Both the position numbers and the translations under genes were made by a program. Positions 9,068 through 17,639 of a stretch of 64,000 nt of DNA are shown one piece after another (position 1 is the stretch's first letter; every line of letters starts with the position of its first letter). Source of the stretch: Empedobacter brevis NBRC 14943 = ATCC 43319 (lineage in GTDB: Bacteria; Bacteroidota; Bacteroidia; Flavobacteriales; Weeksellaceae); assembly GCF_000382425.1 (NCBI RefSeq), contig NZ_KB908298.1, positions 62,001-126,000 of the forward strand, in the 5' to 3' direction. The notes beneath the pieces are model-generated. The model searched no databases, was not told the origin of the DNA, and saw only the letters and a list, made by a program, of their open reading frames with translations.

Positions 9068-9895
9068 TTAGTATGCGTTTGTTGCTTTAATCATTCGATC
9101 ATTTCCAGATAGATCTTTGTAAATCATAACGTCTTGGTACGCTTTTTCGAAAAGTTCTTTCGTTTCTCTTCCCAAATATTGATTGATTTCACAATAAATC
9201 ACGCCAGTTGGTTTTAAATGATTTTCAGCAAATGCGATTACTCGTTCATAGAAAATAAGTGCATTTCCATTTTCTACAAAAAGTGCTAAATGAGGTTCAA
9301 AATCCAAGACATTTTGATGCATTTCCACTTTTTCTAGATTTCGTATATAGGGAGGATTAGAAACTATTATATCGTATTTTTGATTGAGCTGAAGGTCATC
9401 AAGTAAATTCTCTTGATGAAACTCAATCTTAACGTTTAACGTTTCTGCATTTAATTTTGCTATCTCCAATGCTTTATCAGAAATATCTAAAGCTGAAACA
9501 TTGGCTTTAGGGAACAACTTTGCTAAAGAGATGGGAATACATCCACTGCCTGTTCCCAAATCTATAATTGACATCTCCACATTTTGGGAACAATCATTTC
9601 GGATAAGTTCAATTAATTCCTCTGTTTCCGGCCGAGGAATTAGTGTATTTTCATTAACAGAAAAGAATGAATCATAAAAAAAAGCTTTCCCGGTTATATG
9701 TTGCACCGGTTCACCCTTTTTTAGACGTTTTATATCAGATAAAATCTCCGAAGTAAGTTCAATATTATCAGAAGAAATAAATTGCAGATTCAATTTATCT
9801 TCTAAATAAATCAGGAAAATACTTACCACTTCATCTTTGGCATACATTGAACCTAATTCGGTAATAAAATGCTGCTTTAACTCAGCTAAAGTCAT
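9068..9895 (-). CDS. prmC: Release factor glutamine N5-methyltransferase
   Basis: A 275-residue SAM-dependent methyltransferase that methylates the GGQ glutamine of peptide-chain release factors RF1 and RF2. The N-terminal helical domain ends in GEPVQHITGKAFFYDSFF and LIPRPETEELIE, both diagnostic of PrmC/HemK. The SAM loop is DLGTGSGCIPISLAKLFP, and the catalytic NPPY lies at residues 180-183, almost the same position as in E. coli PrmC. The ATG at 9895 is well placed. It is a single-gene unit between a lipoprotein gene and a divergent DUF3060 gene. Confidence 0.96.
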   Translation of the reverse strand: MTLAELKQHFITELGSMYAKDEVVSIFLIYLEDKLNLQFISSDNIELTSEILSDIKRLKKGEPVQHITGKAFFYDSFFSVNENTLIPRPETEELIELIRNDCSQNVEMSIIDLGTGSGCIPISLAKLFPKANVSALDISDKALEIAKLNAETLNVKIEFHQENLLDDLQLNQKYDIIVSNPPYIRNLEKVEMHQNVLDFEPHLALFVENGNALIFYERVIAFAENHLKPTGVIYCEINQYLGRETKELFEKAYQDVMIYKDLSGNDRMIKATNAY

Positions 9896-9981
9896 CTTGT
9901 TAAATTTTTGTAAAGTTAGATTTTATTCAGTGAATCAGCACGATTGTTGTTGTTTAAAACACAACCTTAAAATATATATTC

Positions 9982-10320
9982 ATGAAAATAAATAAATTAC
10001 TATACCTGACAGTTTTTCTTTTTCTAGGTCATCTGTCTTATGCCCAAATTGAAATTGATGGAAATAATCAAAAACAAACGCTTGATTGCAAAGGTCAAAA
10101 AGTAGAAGTTGGAGGCACTGGCCACGTGATTCATTTGAAAGGAGACTGCTCAAAAGTAGAAATTATGGGAACAAATAATACCATAACCGTGAATGGTTTG
10201 ACATCTGCTGAATTAGCCGGAGAAGGGAATACCTTGTATTACCGTAAAGCGGTTTCCAAAAACGGAAAATTACCCCAAACAATTGCAGGGAATAACAATA
10301 AAATCATTAAAAAGGATTAA
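9982..10320 (+). CDS. DUF3060 secreted protein
   Basis: A 112-residue exported protein: signal peptide to about residue 21 (ending LSYAQ), then a short beta-solenoid-like domain. This contains DGNNQKQTLDCKG, VEVGGTGHVIHLKGDC, VEIMGTNNTITV and IAGNNNKI, the regular asparagine/glycine turns of DUF3060. Two cysteines could pair. The role is unknown; such proteins are often envelope-associated. It is monocistronic, with a hairpin terminator further downstream. Confidence 0.8.
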   Translation: MKINKLLYLTVFLFLGHLSYAQIEIDGNNQKQTLDCKGQKVEVGGTGHVIHLKGDCSKVEIMGTNNTITVNGLTSAELAGEGNTLYYRKAVSKNGKLPQTIAGNNNKIIKKD

Positions 10321-10440
10321 AAAAGATTTTTTCATTTATTATGTCTTTGGAATACTAGGAATTTCTTTTGGGTTTACCCAATTAGAAAAGAGATTCTTAG
10401 TATTTTTTATTTTAATCGTTTTATGAAATGAGTTATAATA

Positions 10441-10473
10441 AAAAAAGCTTAATCATAATGATTAAGCTTTTTT
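10441..10473. terminator. Hairpin terminator shared by convergent genes
   Basis: A 16-bp perfect stem (AAAAAAGCTTAATCAT against its complement, one-base centre) lies between the DUF3060 gene and the end of the sugar permease gene. A- and T-runs on both sides allow it to work in both directions. The ~120 bases before it hold nothing I can identify. Confidence 0.8.
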
Positions 10474-10482
10474 TATTATAAA

Positions 10483-11925
10483 TTAATGTCCTCCTTCTGA
10501 TTTGACATCATCTAAATCTATTCCTTGTTTCTTTAGAATCATTGTAGAGCTAATCGCATAAAATGTTAGGTATGCAAAACAGATTATTCCTGCAATATAA
10601 CTAAAATGGATAGAAGTCGCATCTGCTAATAATCCTTGTAAATAACTGACTACTCCTCCTCCCATGATCATCATAATTAAGAAACTACTTCCTTGAGAAG
10701 TATTTTTCCCTAATCCTTTAATCGCTAAAGCAAAAATACACGGCCATAATGTACTACAGAAAAGTCCAACACTTGTAATAGCATAAACACTAACAATTCC
10801 TTTTGTATTCATCCCGATTAATAAAGCAATGATTCCGAGACTTGAAAATGTTAATAACATTCGGGCCGGATTTCCTTTTGTTGAAATATCTGCTAAAATT
10901 AGAACCAAGATAATTACGGCATAGAAATAAAATGGCTGTAAATCGTGGCCAGCAATTTTATTTACCAATAAGAAAACTCCAAAAGCTAAATATGGTGCTA
11001 TAAATTTTAAAAGCATTGTTTTTGATTTATCCAAGCCAAAAGCTTCTGCTGCTCCACCCCAGCGGCCAATCATCATACTTGCCCAATACAAAGAAACATA
11101 AGGTGCAACTTGTGCAATGGAAAAACCTAATTCTTTTTCCATATAATCAGGTAGATTACTTGCCGTAGAAACCTCAACTCCTACATATAAAAAAATCGCA
11201 ATCATACCCAAAACCAATTGAGGGTATTTTAATGCAGATGATCTGTCTTTTGAAACTGTTGTTGAAGCCGCATTTTCCTCTTCTTGTTCCGGATGACTCG
11301 GCAACGAAGAGAATTTAAGAAAAACAGCCACAATTAAAAAGGCTAATCCTAAACATAAATATGGAATTTTTACAGCATCTATACTTAATTCTGTTTCTCC
11401 ATTGGAAGCATGTCCAAAAATGGCATACGCAACAATTAAAGGCCCTATTGTTGTTCCAAAATTATTAATTCCACCAGCCAATGTTAAACGTTGAGAACCA
11501 GTCGCCGGATTTCCCAAAGCTATCGCCAAAGGGTTTGCAACCGTCTGTTGCAGCGAAAACCCTAACGCTACCGTAAATAACCCTGACAGCATCAACGGAT
11601 AAGAATGTAAATTAGCAGCTGGAATAAATAAAAGTGTACCTAAAGCAGAGATCAATAATCCTAATGACAAACTATTCTTATAGCCGATTTTATTGATTAA
11701 ATCTTTCCCCATTACCATTGAAATAATCATATAGATAACAGATCCTACTGTATAAGCAATATAAAAAGCCAAAGAGACAAATTGGCTTTGTCCTTGTGTT
11801 AAATCAAATGCTTTTTTAAATACCGGAATCAAGATGTCATTACTCGCAGCCACGAATCCCCAAAAGAAGAATACTGTAACTAAAGGTATGAATTGACCCC
11901 AATTTGTTTTTTGTGATTGACTCAT
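10483..11925 (-). CDS. Sugar permease of the MFS FHS family (FucP/GluP-like)
   Basis: A 480-residue inner-membrane transporter with about twelve helices. The N-terminal FFFWGFVAASNDILIPVFKKAF and the LGFSLQQTVANPLAIALGNP segment match the fucose/glucose/galactose:H+ symporter branch. It probably imports the monosaccharide or short oligosaccharide released by the upstream glycoside hydrolases; glucose is the natural candidate if the locus is for a glucan. It is 120 bases downstream of the esterase gene and is the last gene of the glucan locus. The specific sugar is inferred from context, not from sequence. Confidence 0.88.
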   Translation of the reverse strand: MSQSQKTNWGQFIPLVTVFFFWGFVAASNDILIPVFKKAFDLTQGQSQFVSLAFYIAYTVGSVIYMIISMVMGKDLINKIGYKNSLSLGLLISALGTLLFIPAANLHSYPLMLSGLFTVALGFSLQQTVANPLAIALGNPATGSQRLTLAGGINNFGTTIGPLIVAYAIFGHASNGETELSIDAVKIPYLCLGLAFLIVAVFLKFSSLPSHPEQEEENAASTTVSKDRSSALKYPQLVLGMIAIFLYVGVEVSTASNLPDYMEKELGFSIAQVAPYVSLYWASMMIGRWGGAAEAFGLDKSKTMLLKFIAPYLAFGVFLLVNKIAGHDLQPFYFYAVIILVLILADISTKGNPARMLLTFSSLGIIALLIGMNTKGIVSVYAITSVGLFCSTLWPCIFALAIKGLGKNTSQGSSFLIMMIMGGGVVSYLQGLLADATSIHFSYIAGIICFAYLTFYAISSTMILKKQGIDLDDVKSEGGH

Positions 11926-12045
11926 GTGTTTTTACTATTTTTTTATGATTTGCGCTAGTTGAATCATCAAATAGCTTATAAATATAGGTGTTTTAAAATT
12001 TAAAATACAAATTGTTTTCCCCCTTCAAAGCAAAGAATATTATAA

Positions 12046-12897
12046 TTAATTGATATTAATTTGTTTATTTTCTTTATCTGAACCAAGGATCGATTTAGCT
12101 ATAAAATCAAACACCTGGTTCAAGTATTCTTTTCTCAGTCCGGACCATTCATGTTTACCAGACCCTGAAAAAATTGCCAAAGATGCTTGTTGATATTTCC
12201 TGTTCAAAAATTCTAAAGAGTGAGAACCATTCAATGGAAAAAATCCGGGTTGTTTATCTGAACAGCTTCTATGCGGAGCATTATAGGCCGGAACGACATC
12301 ATCACTCAAACCGTGCACATAAACAGTGGGTAAGATATTTGATTTTGTGACATAACGATCATCAACAAGAGCTCCTGCATAACTAACTAATCCGTCAATT
12401 TTAACTTGATCGAATCGTTTTCCAAACCATAAATCGTTCAGGTAATAAGCATTTAAAATTGCTTCTGCTCCGGCACTGCTTCCGCCCAAAATAAGTTTAT
12501 TGATTGATAATTTTAACTCTTTTGAATTATTTTGAATGAAACTCAATGCCGTTAAAACATCAAAAGAGGCTTCTTTAAAAATCATCAGCTTTTCCTGTTT
12601 TGGCAAATCACAACCAAAACCCGCTGAAGAATTCGCCAATAATCTATATGAAATAGAAATAGCCACGAAACCTCTTTCTTGAGCATCTTTCATTCGTTCA
12701 ACTTCTTCTTTATCCGCTCTTGTTCCTCCTGAAAAACCTCCTCCATGCACCCAAGCGAATACATGATAAGATTGGTTTTCTTTAAAATCCTTCGGATAAT
12801 AAATATCAAACGCTAAATTATTTTTTTTATCATATACCACCGTTTTCTGAGCATAGGTATAACTTATCATTAAACATAATGCAACTAAATATTTCAT
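12046..12897 (-). CDS. Exported alpha/beta hydrolase (esterase-like)
   Basis: A 283-residue protein with a signal peptide (to about residue 16, TYAQ). The alpha/beta hydrolase features are an oxyanion-hole HGGGFSGGT motif near residue 51 and the nucleophile elbow GSSAG with Ser141. A C-terminal GSHSLEF or GKHEWSG could supply the catalytic histidine. It resembles BD-FAE-type carbohydrate esterases and carboxylesterases. Four or more cysteines suggest disulphides, fitting export. It follows GH30 after a hairpin terminator, so it may be transcribed apart from the hydrolase genes. It could remove acyl groups from glycans, but the substrate is not shown. Confidence 0.8.
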   Translation of the reverse strand: MKYLVALCLMISYTYAQKTVVYDKKNNLAFDIYYPKDFKENQSYHVFAWVHGGGFSGGTRADKEEVERMKDAQERGFVAISISYRLLANSSAGFGCDLPKQEKLMIFKEASFDVLTALSFIQNNSKELKLSINKLILGGSSAGAEAILNAYYLNDLWFGKRFDQVKIDGLVSYAGALVDDRYVTKSNILPTVYVHGLSDDVVPAYNAPHRSCSDKQPGFFPLNGSHSLEFLNRKYQQASLAIFSGSGKHEWSGLRKEYLNQVFDFIAKSILGSDKENKQININ

Positions 12898-12911
12898 TGT
12901 TGTCCTGGTTT

Positions 12912-12961
12912 AAAAAATTGCTTGACTTTGACCTTTTTTGATTGTCAATTGGTCAAGCAAT
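12912..12961 (-). terminator. Hairpin with U-tract after the GH30 gene
   Basis: On the minus strand, arms ATTGCTTGAC and GTCAAGCAAT (10 bp, 25-base loop) are followed by six Ts. It lies 39 bases after the GH30 stop and would reduce transcription into the esterase and permease genes. Confidence 0.6.
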
Positions 12962-12999
12962 CTACTCTAAATAATTTTTCCCTTTTATCTATCGTTTTT

Positions 13000-14454
13000 T
13001 TATGAAATAACTATCGTGCTGATTGAATGTTCCTGCGAGTTTACTTCAAGAGCTTCTCCTTCTATCCATAAATTATATGAATATGGTTTATCTGTTTGAT
13101 TCATGACAACCACCACTACTTTTCCGTCCTTATTAACAAAAGAAGTTGTCATTAAATCTGAACGATTAGAAGACGCTGCGATTCTTTGTGCTCCCGGACG
13201 AATAAATTTTGAGAATTGCCCGATGTAATAAAATGAATTGGTATAGGTAATTTGTCCATTTCTTGTATCACCGTGGATTGGTGCAAAACAAAAGTTTCCG
13301 ACATGATTTGGTCCACCTCTTTCATCCAATAAAACATTCCAATCAGTCCAGGCTACAGTTCCGGAATTGAAATCATTGATCATATTATACCCATATTTCT
13401 CTCCTAAACTCCAGTTTCCCATTTGATTGTAATCAAATTGCTCTTTACAACCTTCCGTGAAAATTAAATTTACATTAGGAAAAGCTTCATGTGTTAATGC
13501 TACATTGTTAAATAAATTGACACTTCCATTCCATGTTTCGTACCAATGAAAACCAACTCCCCAAACATATTTTGCAGCTTCTGCATCATTCAAAATAGTA
13601 GAAGCTCGCTGATAAATCAAATCACGGTTATGGTCCCAAACAATAATTTTCTTGTCTTTCATTCCTTTTTGATGAAGTGTCGGACCTAAATTATTTTTTA
13701 AAAAATCACGTTCTTCTTCTGCTGTATAAATACATGATTCCCATGTTTGCGTTGCCATTGGTTCATTCTGAATTGAAACACCCCAAACAGGTAATCCAAT
13801 TTTTTCATAATTCTCGATGAATTTCACAAAATAGTTTGCCCAAGTTTGGTAATATTCCGGTTTCAAAGAACCTCCTTTTAGCATGCTATTATTGGTTTTC
13901 ATCCAAGCTGGCGGACTCCAAGGACTCGCATATAAACGATAGGCATCTTTCATCTCAGCTTTCGCCATTTTAATCATCGGAATCTTATAATTCAAATCAT
14001 GTGCAATGTCAAAACTCTTTAACTCCTTATCATTTTCTTTTACATAAGTATAACTATCACTTGAAAAATCACAAGAATTGATAGTTGTTCTAATCAACGA
14101 ATAACCAATCCCTTCTTTCTCGTTGTAATAAGCTTTGATAATTTCCTGCTGTGCTTTCTTTGGTAATTTTGCTAAAACCTCTGCAGAAGCATCTGTAATA
14201 GCTCCCCCAATTCCTTCAAACTTCTGAAATTTACGTTTTGGGTCAATGAAAATTGCAATATCCGTTTCTTTGGGTTGCGGAAACTTTTTAACTGTTACTT
14301 TATCTGTCGATTTCGAAATACGTTGATTGGTGTTTTTGGCAGTGGTATAAATTTCAATTTTTTTGTCCGAAAGTTTAAAACCTTGTGCATTTACAGCAAA
14401 ATAATTGAATAATAAAGCTGTAATAACCGGATATTTTAAATGTGAGTTTGTCAT
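13000..14454 (-). CDS. Glycoside hydrolase family 30 (beta-glucosidase or endo-beta-1,6-glucanase type)
   Basis: A 484-residue retaining glycosidase with an N-terminal hydrophobic export signal ending near AVNAQ. The (beta/alpha)8 barrel contains FEGIGGAITDA, YRLYASPWSPPAWMKTN and the two catalytic glutamates: acid/base Glu231 in SIQNEP and nucleophile Glu334 in FTEGC. A C-terminal beta domain follows (residues ~420-484). GH30 members of this shape are glucosylceramidases, beta-1,6-glucanases or beta-glucosidases. In a SusCD locus, beta-1,6-glucan cleavage is likely. Only two bases separate it from the upstream EEP gene, so they are co-transcribed. Confidence 0.9.
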   Translation of the reverse strand: MTNSHLKYPVITALLFNYFAVNAQGFKLSDKKIEIYTTAKNTNQRISKSTDKVTVKKFPQPKETDIAIFIDPKRKFQKFEGIGGAITDASAEVLAKLPKKAQQEIIKAYYNEKEGIGYSLIRTTINSCDFSSDSYTYVKENDKELKSFDIAHDLNYKIPMIKMAKAEMKDAYRLYASPWSPPAWMKTNNSMLKGGSLKPEYYQTWANYFVKFIENYEKIGLPVWGVSIQNEPMATQTWESCIYTAEEERDFLKNNLGPTLHQKGMKDKKIIVWDHNRDLIYQRASTILNDAEAAKYVWGVGFHWYETWNGSVNLFNNVALTHEAFPNVNLIFTEGCKEQFDYNQMGNWSLGEKYGYNMINDFNSGTVAWTDWNVLLDERGGPNHVGNFCFAPIHGDTRNGQITYTNSFYYIGQFSKFIRPGAQRIAASSNRSDLMTTSFVNKDGKVVVVVMNQTDKPYSYNLWIEGEALEVNSQEHSISTIVIS

Positions 14455-14456
14455 AA

Positions 14457-15296
14457 TTATTGAATTAAAAATTTGGCTAAAATTGGCAAATGATCTGATG
14501 GGTATTTGAAATCATAGAAGTCATCAATGGTATTAAAGCTTTTGCATATGATCTTTGGATTCTTCTTATAGAAAATGTAATCTAAAACCTCTGTTCCTTT
14601 TTCGTTAAACTTAAAGTCTTCCCATGTAAAATCAGGTCCATAAACCAATTCGGCGTTCAGGCGAGTATCTAAATATTTGTTTTGAATATATTTTACAGAT
14701 GCATCCTCATGGTTCATATTGAAATCTCCCATAAAAAAAGCGGGATAATCTTTTTTACTTGTCAAATCATGAATCAATTGATCAATTAATTCTAACGATT
14801 TTTGACGGGCTATTTTTCCGACATGATCAAAATGCGTGTTGATTATCCAAAATTTTTTCTTTGTTTTTTTATCCTGAAATAATCCGTACGTAATAATTCT
14901 ATTATATGCTGCATCCCAGCCTTTCGATTCTTTTTCAGGTGTTTCAGATAACCACATGGTTTTCTGCTCTACTACCTTGTATTGATCTTTTTTATAGAAA
15001 ATAGCAGAATATTCTGCATTTTTATCATTTGAACGGGGTTCTCCTATAAAATCTAGCTGCGCATTATTTTGTTTAATAAATTCTAATTGTGGAACTTGTG
15101 CTTCTTGCACCCCTATAAAATCAGCCTCGTAATATTGGATTAGATTAACTAATTTTTGTTTGCGGATGTTCCAATGATTTGCACCATCGTCTACAGAAGC
15201 TAATCGAATATTGTATGACATAATTGCAATGTTTTGCTGGGCAAAACTTACGATTGACATTATCAAAATCAAGCTTAAAGCAATGTATTTTTTCAT
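14457..15296 (-). CDS. Secreted endonuclease/exonuclease/phosphatase-fold hydrolase
   Basis: A 279-residue exported protein of the EEP superfamily (signal peptide to about residue 19). Motifs in order: MSYNIRLA (metal-site Asn), GVQEAQ (metal-ligand Glu), INTHFDHVG (His), MGDFNMNHED (Asp/Asn) and the terminal SDHLPI (Asp-His pair). These residues build a Mg-dependent phosphodiesterase or phosphatase site. Proteins of this type occur commonly in Bacteroidota glycan loci, where the substrate is generally unproven. It is placed between GH3 and GH30. One possibility is removal of phosphate-containing substituents such as phosphoglycerol from glucans; that is inference. Confidence 0.88.
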   Translation of the reverse strand: MKKYIALSLILIMSIVSFAQQNIAIMSYNIRLASVDDGANHWNIRKQKLVNLIQYYEADFIGVQEAQVPQLEFIKQNNAQLDFIGEPRSNDKNAEYSAIFYKKDQYKVVEQKTMWLSETPEKESKGWDAAYNRIITYGLFQDKKTKKKFWIINTHFDHVGKIARQKSLELIDQLIHDLTSKKDYPAFFMGDFNMNHEDASVKYIQNKYLDTRLNAELVYGPDFTWEDFKFNEKGTEVLDYIFYKKNPKIICKSFNTIDDFYDFKYPSDHLPILAKFLIQ

Positions 15297-15309
15297 GTGT
15301 GAGTTTTTA

Positions 15310-15342
15310 AAAATCCAAGTAAGTGTAAAACCACTTACTTGG
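15310..15342 (-). terminator. Intercistronic hairpin between GH3 and the EEP gene
   Basis: An 11-bp perfect inverted repeat, CCAAGTAAGTG and CACTTACTTGG with a 6-base loop, lies in the 86-base gap. On the minus strand it is followed by an ATTTTTAA tract. It could be a partial terminator or an mRNA-stabilising 3' end that lowers expression of the distal genes. Confidence 0.55.
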
Positions 15343-15382
15343 CTGAGAAATAAATTAAATCTCTAACTATAATATGAGGAAT

Positions 15383-17629
15383 TTAATCGACTAAAGTAAA
15401 ACTTGTTTTAAGCGAAGCGTTAGAATCTCCTCCAACAAAAATGTCGAAGTCACCTGCTTCAGCAACATAGTTCATATTGATATCATGGAATTTCAACTCT
15501 TCCGGAGTTAATGTAAACGTAATTGTTTTTATTTCTCCTTTTTTGATCATCACTTTATCAAAACCTTTTAGTTCACGAACAGGACGTGTTACACTACCTA
15601 CCAAATCACGAACATATAATTGTACCACTTCTTCGCCATCGTAGTTTCCTGTATTCTTTACGTTCACAGTCACTTTTATTTCATCTTTTCCATTTTTCAT
15701 TGTTGATTTGTTTAATTTTAAGTTACTATAGTTAAATGTTGTATAACTTAAACCGTAGCCGAATGGATATAATGGTGAGTTTGGAGAATCTGTATAACGA
15801 GATTTATATTTCTGTTCCGCATCACTTTCTCCTAAATATGGGCGTCCTGTATTTTTTTGATTGTAATGAATTGGAATTTGACCCACAGAACGAGGGAATG
15901 TCATTGGTGTTTTAGCCGAAGGATTGTATTTTCCGTACAACACATCTGTAATCGCTAGACCTCCCATTGTTCCAGGATACCATGCATACAAAATTGCATC
16001 CATGTTATCATTCTCCCAAGAGATTGTCATTGGACGACCAGACATTAAAACTAAAACAATCGGTTTACCTAATTTTTTCAATTCTTTTAATAGTTCCTTT
16101 TGATTTCCTGGTAAATCGATATTCGTTTGAGAAGCTGCCTCTCCGGTTTGGTTCTCATTCTCTCCCATTACTGCAACAATCACATCCGAATTTTTCGCTA
16201 TATTAATTGCTTCTTGAAAACCATCCGTTTTAGATGAATTAATTTCTGTTCCTTGTGCGTACGTTATTTTCGCATTTTTACCTAAAACATCATTCAACCC
16301 TTCCCAAACAGACCACGCTTTTCCGTAACGATCACCGCGTGCAGCCCAGTTTCCTATAATATTCTTCTCATCTTTAACCAAAGGACCAATTACGGCTACT
16401 TTCTGCGATTCCTTTAATGGCAGCACTTGTTTGTCATTCTTTAACAGAACCATTGATTTACGTGCAACATCACGGGCTTCATTTAAGAACTCTTGTTTCA
16501 TTACCGTTTCTTTTTCACGCTTTGTATTTGAATAACGATAAGGATCTTCAAAAAGACCTAAGTCATATTTTGCTTCTAAAATTCGGCGAACTGCAGTGTC
16601 AATCACATCTTGTTTTACTTTTCCTTCTTTTACCAATTTCGGTAAATGATTTAAAAAAGCTCCACTCATCATATCCATTTCTATGCCGGCTTCAACCGAT
16701 TTTAAAGTCGCTTCTTCCAAATCTTTTGCAATTCCATGCGGAACTAATTCTTGAATAGCAGTATAATCTGTTACAACAAATCCTTTATAATTCCATTCTT
16801 TACGTAAAATCTGATCGTACAAATATTTGCTTGCTGTAGAAGGAACGCCACCAATTTCATTGAACGAAGTCATAAAAGAACCTGCTCCTGCATCAACCGT
16901 TGCTTTAAAAGGAGGTAAAATATAATCTCTTAAAAAACGATCCGAGATTTCTACTGTTCCATAATCACGCCCTGCCTGTGCTAAAGCATAACCTGCAAAA
17001 TGTTTTGTACACGCTAATACCGTATTCAAATCATATAAACTTTTTCCTTGAAAACCATTTACACGTGCAATCGCAATTTTACTCCCCAAAAAAGTATCTT
17101 CTCCGGCTCCTTCTGAAACGCGTCCCCAACGAGGATCGAAGCCAATATCAACCATAGGAGCGAATGTCCAGTGTACACCTCCTGCTGCTGTCTCTTCCGC
17201 AGCAATCCGGGCAGATTTTTCAATTGCTTTTAAATCCCATGATGATGCTTCTCCAAGTGGAATTGGGAAAATGGTTTCATAACCATGAATCACATCATAT
17301 CCAAAAATTAAAGGAATACCAAGACGTGTTTCTTCAACCGCTATTTTTTGTAATTTTCTGGTAATATCTGTTGTCGTTGCGTTAAACACCGACCCCATCA
17401 TACCTTGCTTTGTATATTTTATATAATTTTTATCAATTGCAGATCCGGTAACATCACCACCGTCATACGTATATTGTACCATCTGCCCTACTTTGTCATC
17501 AATTGTCATTTGATTCATCACATAATCGATAAACTCTGCTTTCGATTTTGATTGGTCAAATTTTATTTTTTGTGCATCAACATTAAATGCTAGTCCTAAG
17601 AAAGCAATTGAATAAATTAATTTTTTCAT
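15383..17629 (-). CDS. Glycoside hydrolase family 3 beta-glucosidase (BglX-type)
   Basis: A 748-residue periplasmic enzyme with a signal peptide (to about residue 19, NVDAQ). The N-terminal GH3 barrel includes RLGIPLIFGYDVIHG, ACTKHFAGYALAQAG (substrate-binding KH) and the nucleophile Asp288 in GFVVTDYTA. The second alpha/beta domain carries DVIVAVMGENENQTGEAAS, and the protein ends with a fibronectin-III-like domain (VQLYVRDLVGSVTRPVRELKGF). It should hydrolyse beta-linked gluco-oligosaccharides from the non-reducing end. It lies 10 bases after GH144 in the same operon, a pairing known from beta-1,2-glucan degradation (GH144 endo-enzyme with a sophoro-oligosaccharide beta-glucosidase). Confidence 0.95.
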   Translation of the reverse strand: MKKLIYSIAFLGLAFNVDAQKIKFDQSKSKAEFIDYVMNQMTIDDKVGQMVQYTYDGGDVTGSAIDKNYIKYTKQGMMGSVFNATTTDITRKLQKIAVEETRLGIPLIFGYDVIHGYETIFPIPLGEASSWDLKAIEKSARIAAEETAAGGVHWTFAPMVDIGFDPRWGRVSEGAGEDTFLGSKIAIARVNGFQGKSLYDLNTVLACTKHFAGYALAQAGRDYGTVEISDRFLRDYILPPFKATVDAGAGSFMTSFNEIGGVPSTASKYLYDQILRKEWNYKGFVVTDYTAIQELVPHGIAKDLEEATLKSVEAGIEMDMMSGAFLNHLPKLVKEGKVKQDVIDTAVRRILEAKYDLGLFEDPYRYSNTKREKETVMKQEFLNEARDVARKSMVLLKNDKQVLPLKESQKVAVIGPLVKDEKNIIGNWAARGDRYGKAWSVWEGLNDVLGKNAKITYAQGTEINSSKTDGFQEAINIAKNSDVIVAVMGENENQTGEAASQTNIDLPGNQKELLKELKKLGKPIVLVLMSGRPMTISWENDNMDAILYAWYPGTMGGLAITDVLYGKYNPSAKTPMTFPRSVGQIPIHYNQKNTGRPYLGESDAEQKYKSRYTDSPNSPLYPFGYGLSYTTFNYSNLKLNKSTMKNGKDEIKVTVNVKNTGNYDGEEVVQLYVRDLVGSVTRPVRELKGFDKVMIKKGEIKTITFTLTPEELKFHDINMNYVAEAGDFDIFVGGDSNASLKTSFTLVD

Positions 17630-17639
17630 TTTTTTGATT

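Noticed and set aside
16417-16758. A 113-codon plus-strand frame inside GH3
   Set aside because: Antisense shadow of the GH3 gene, low-complexity and without a promoter or known motif.
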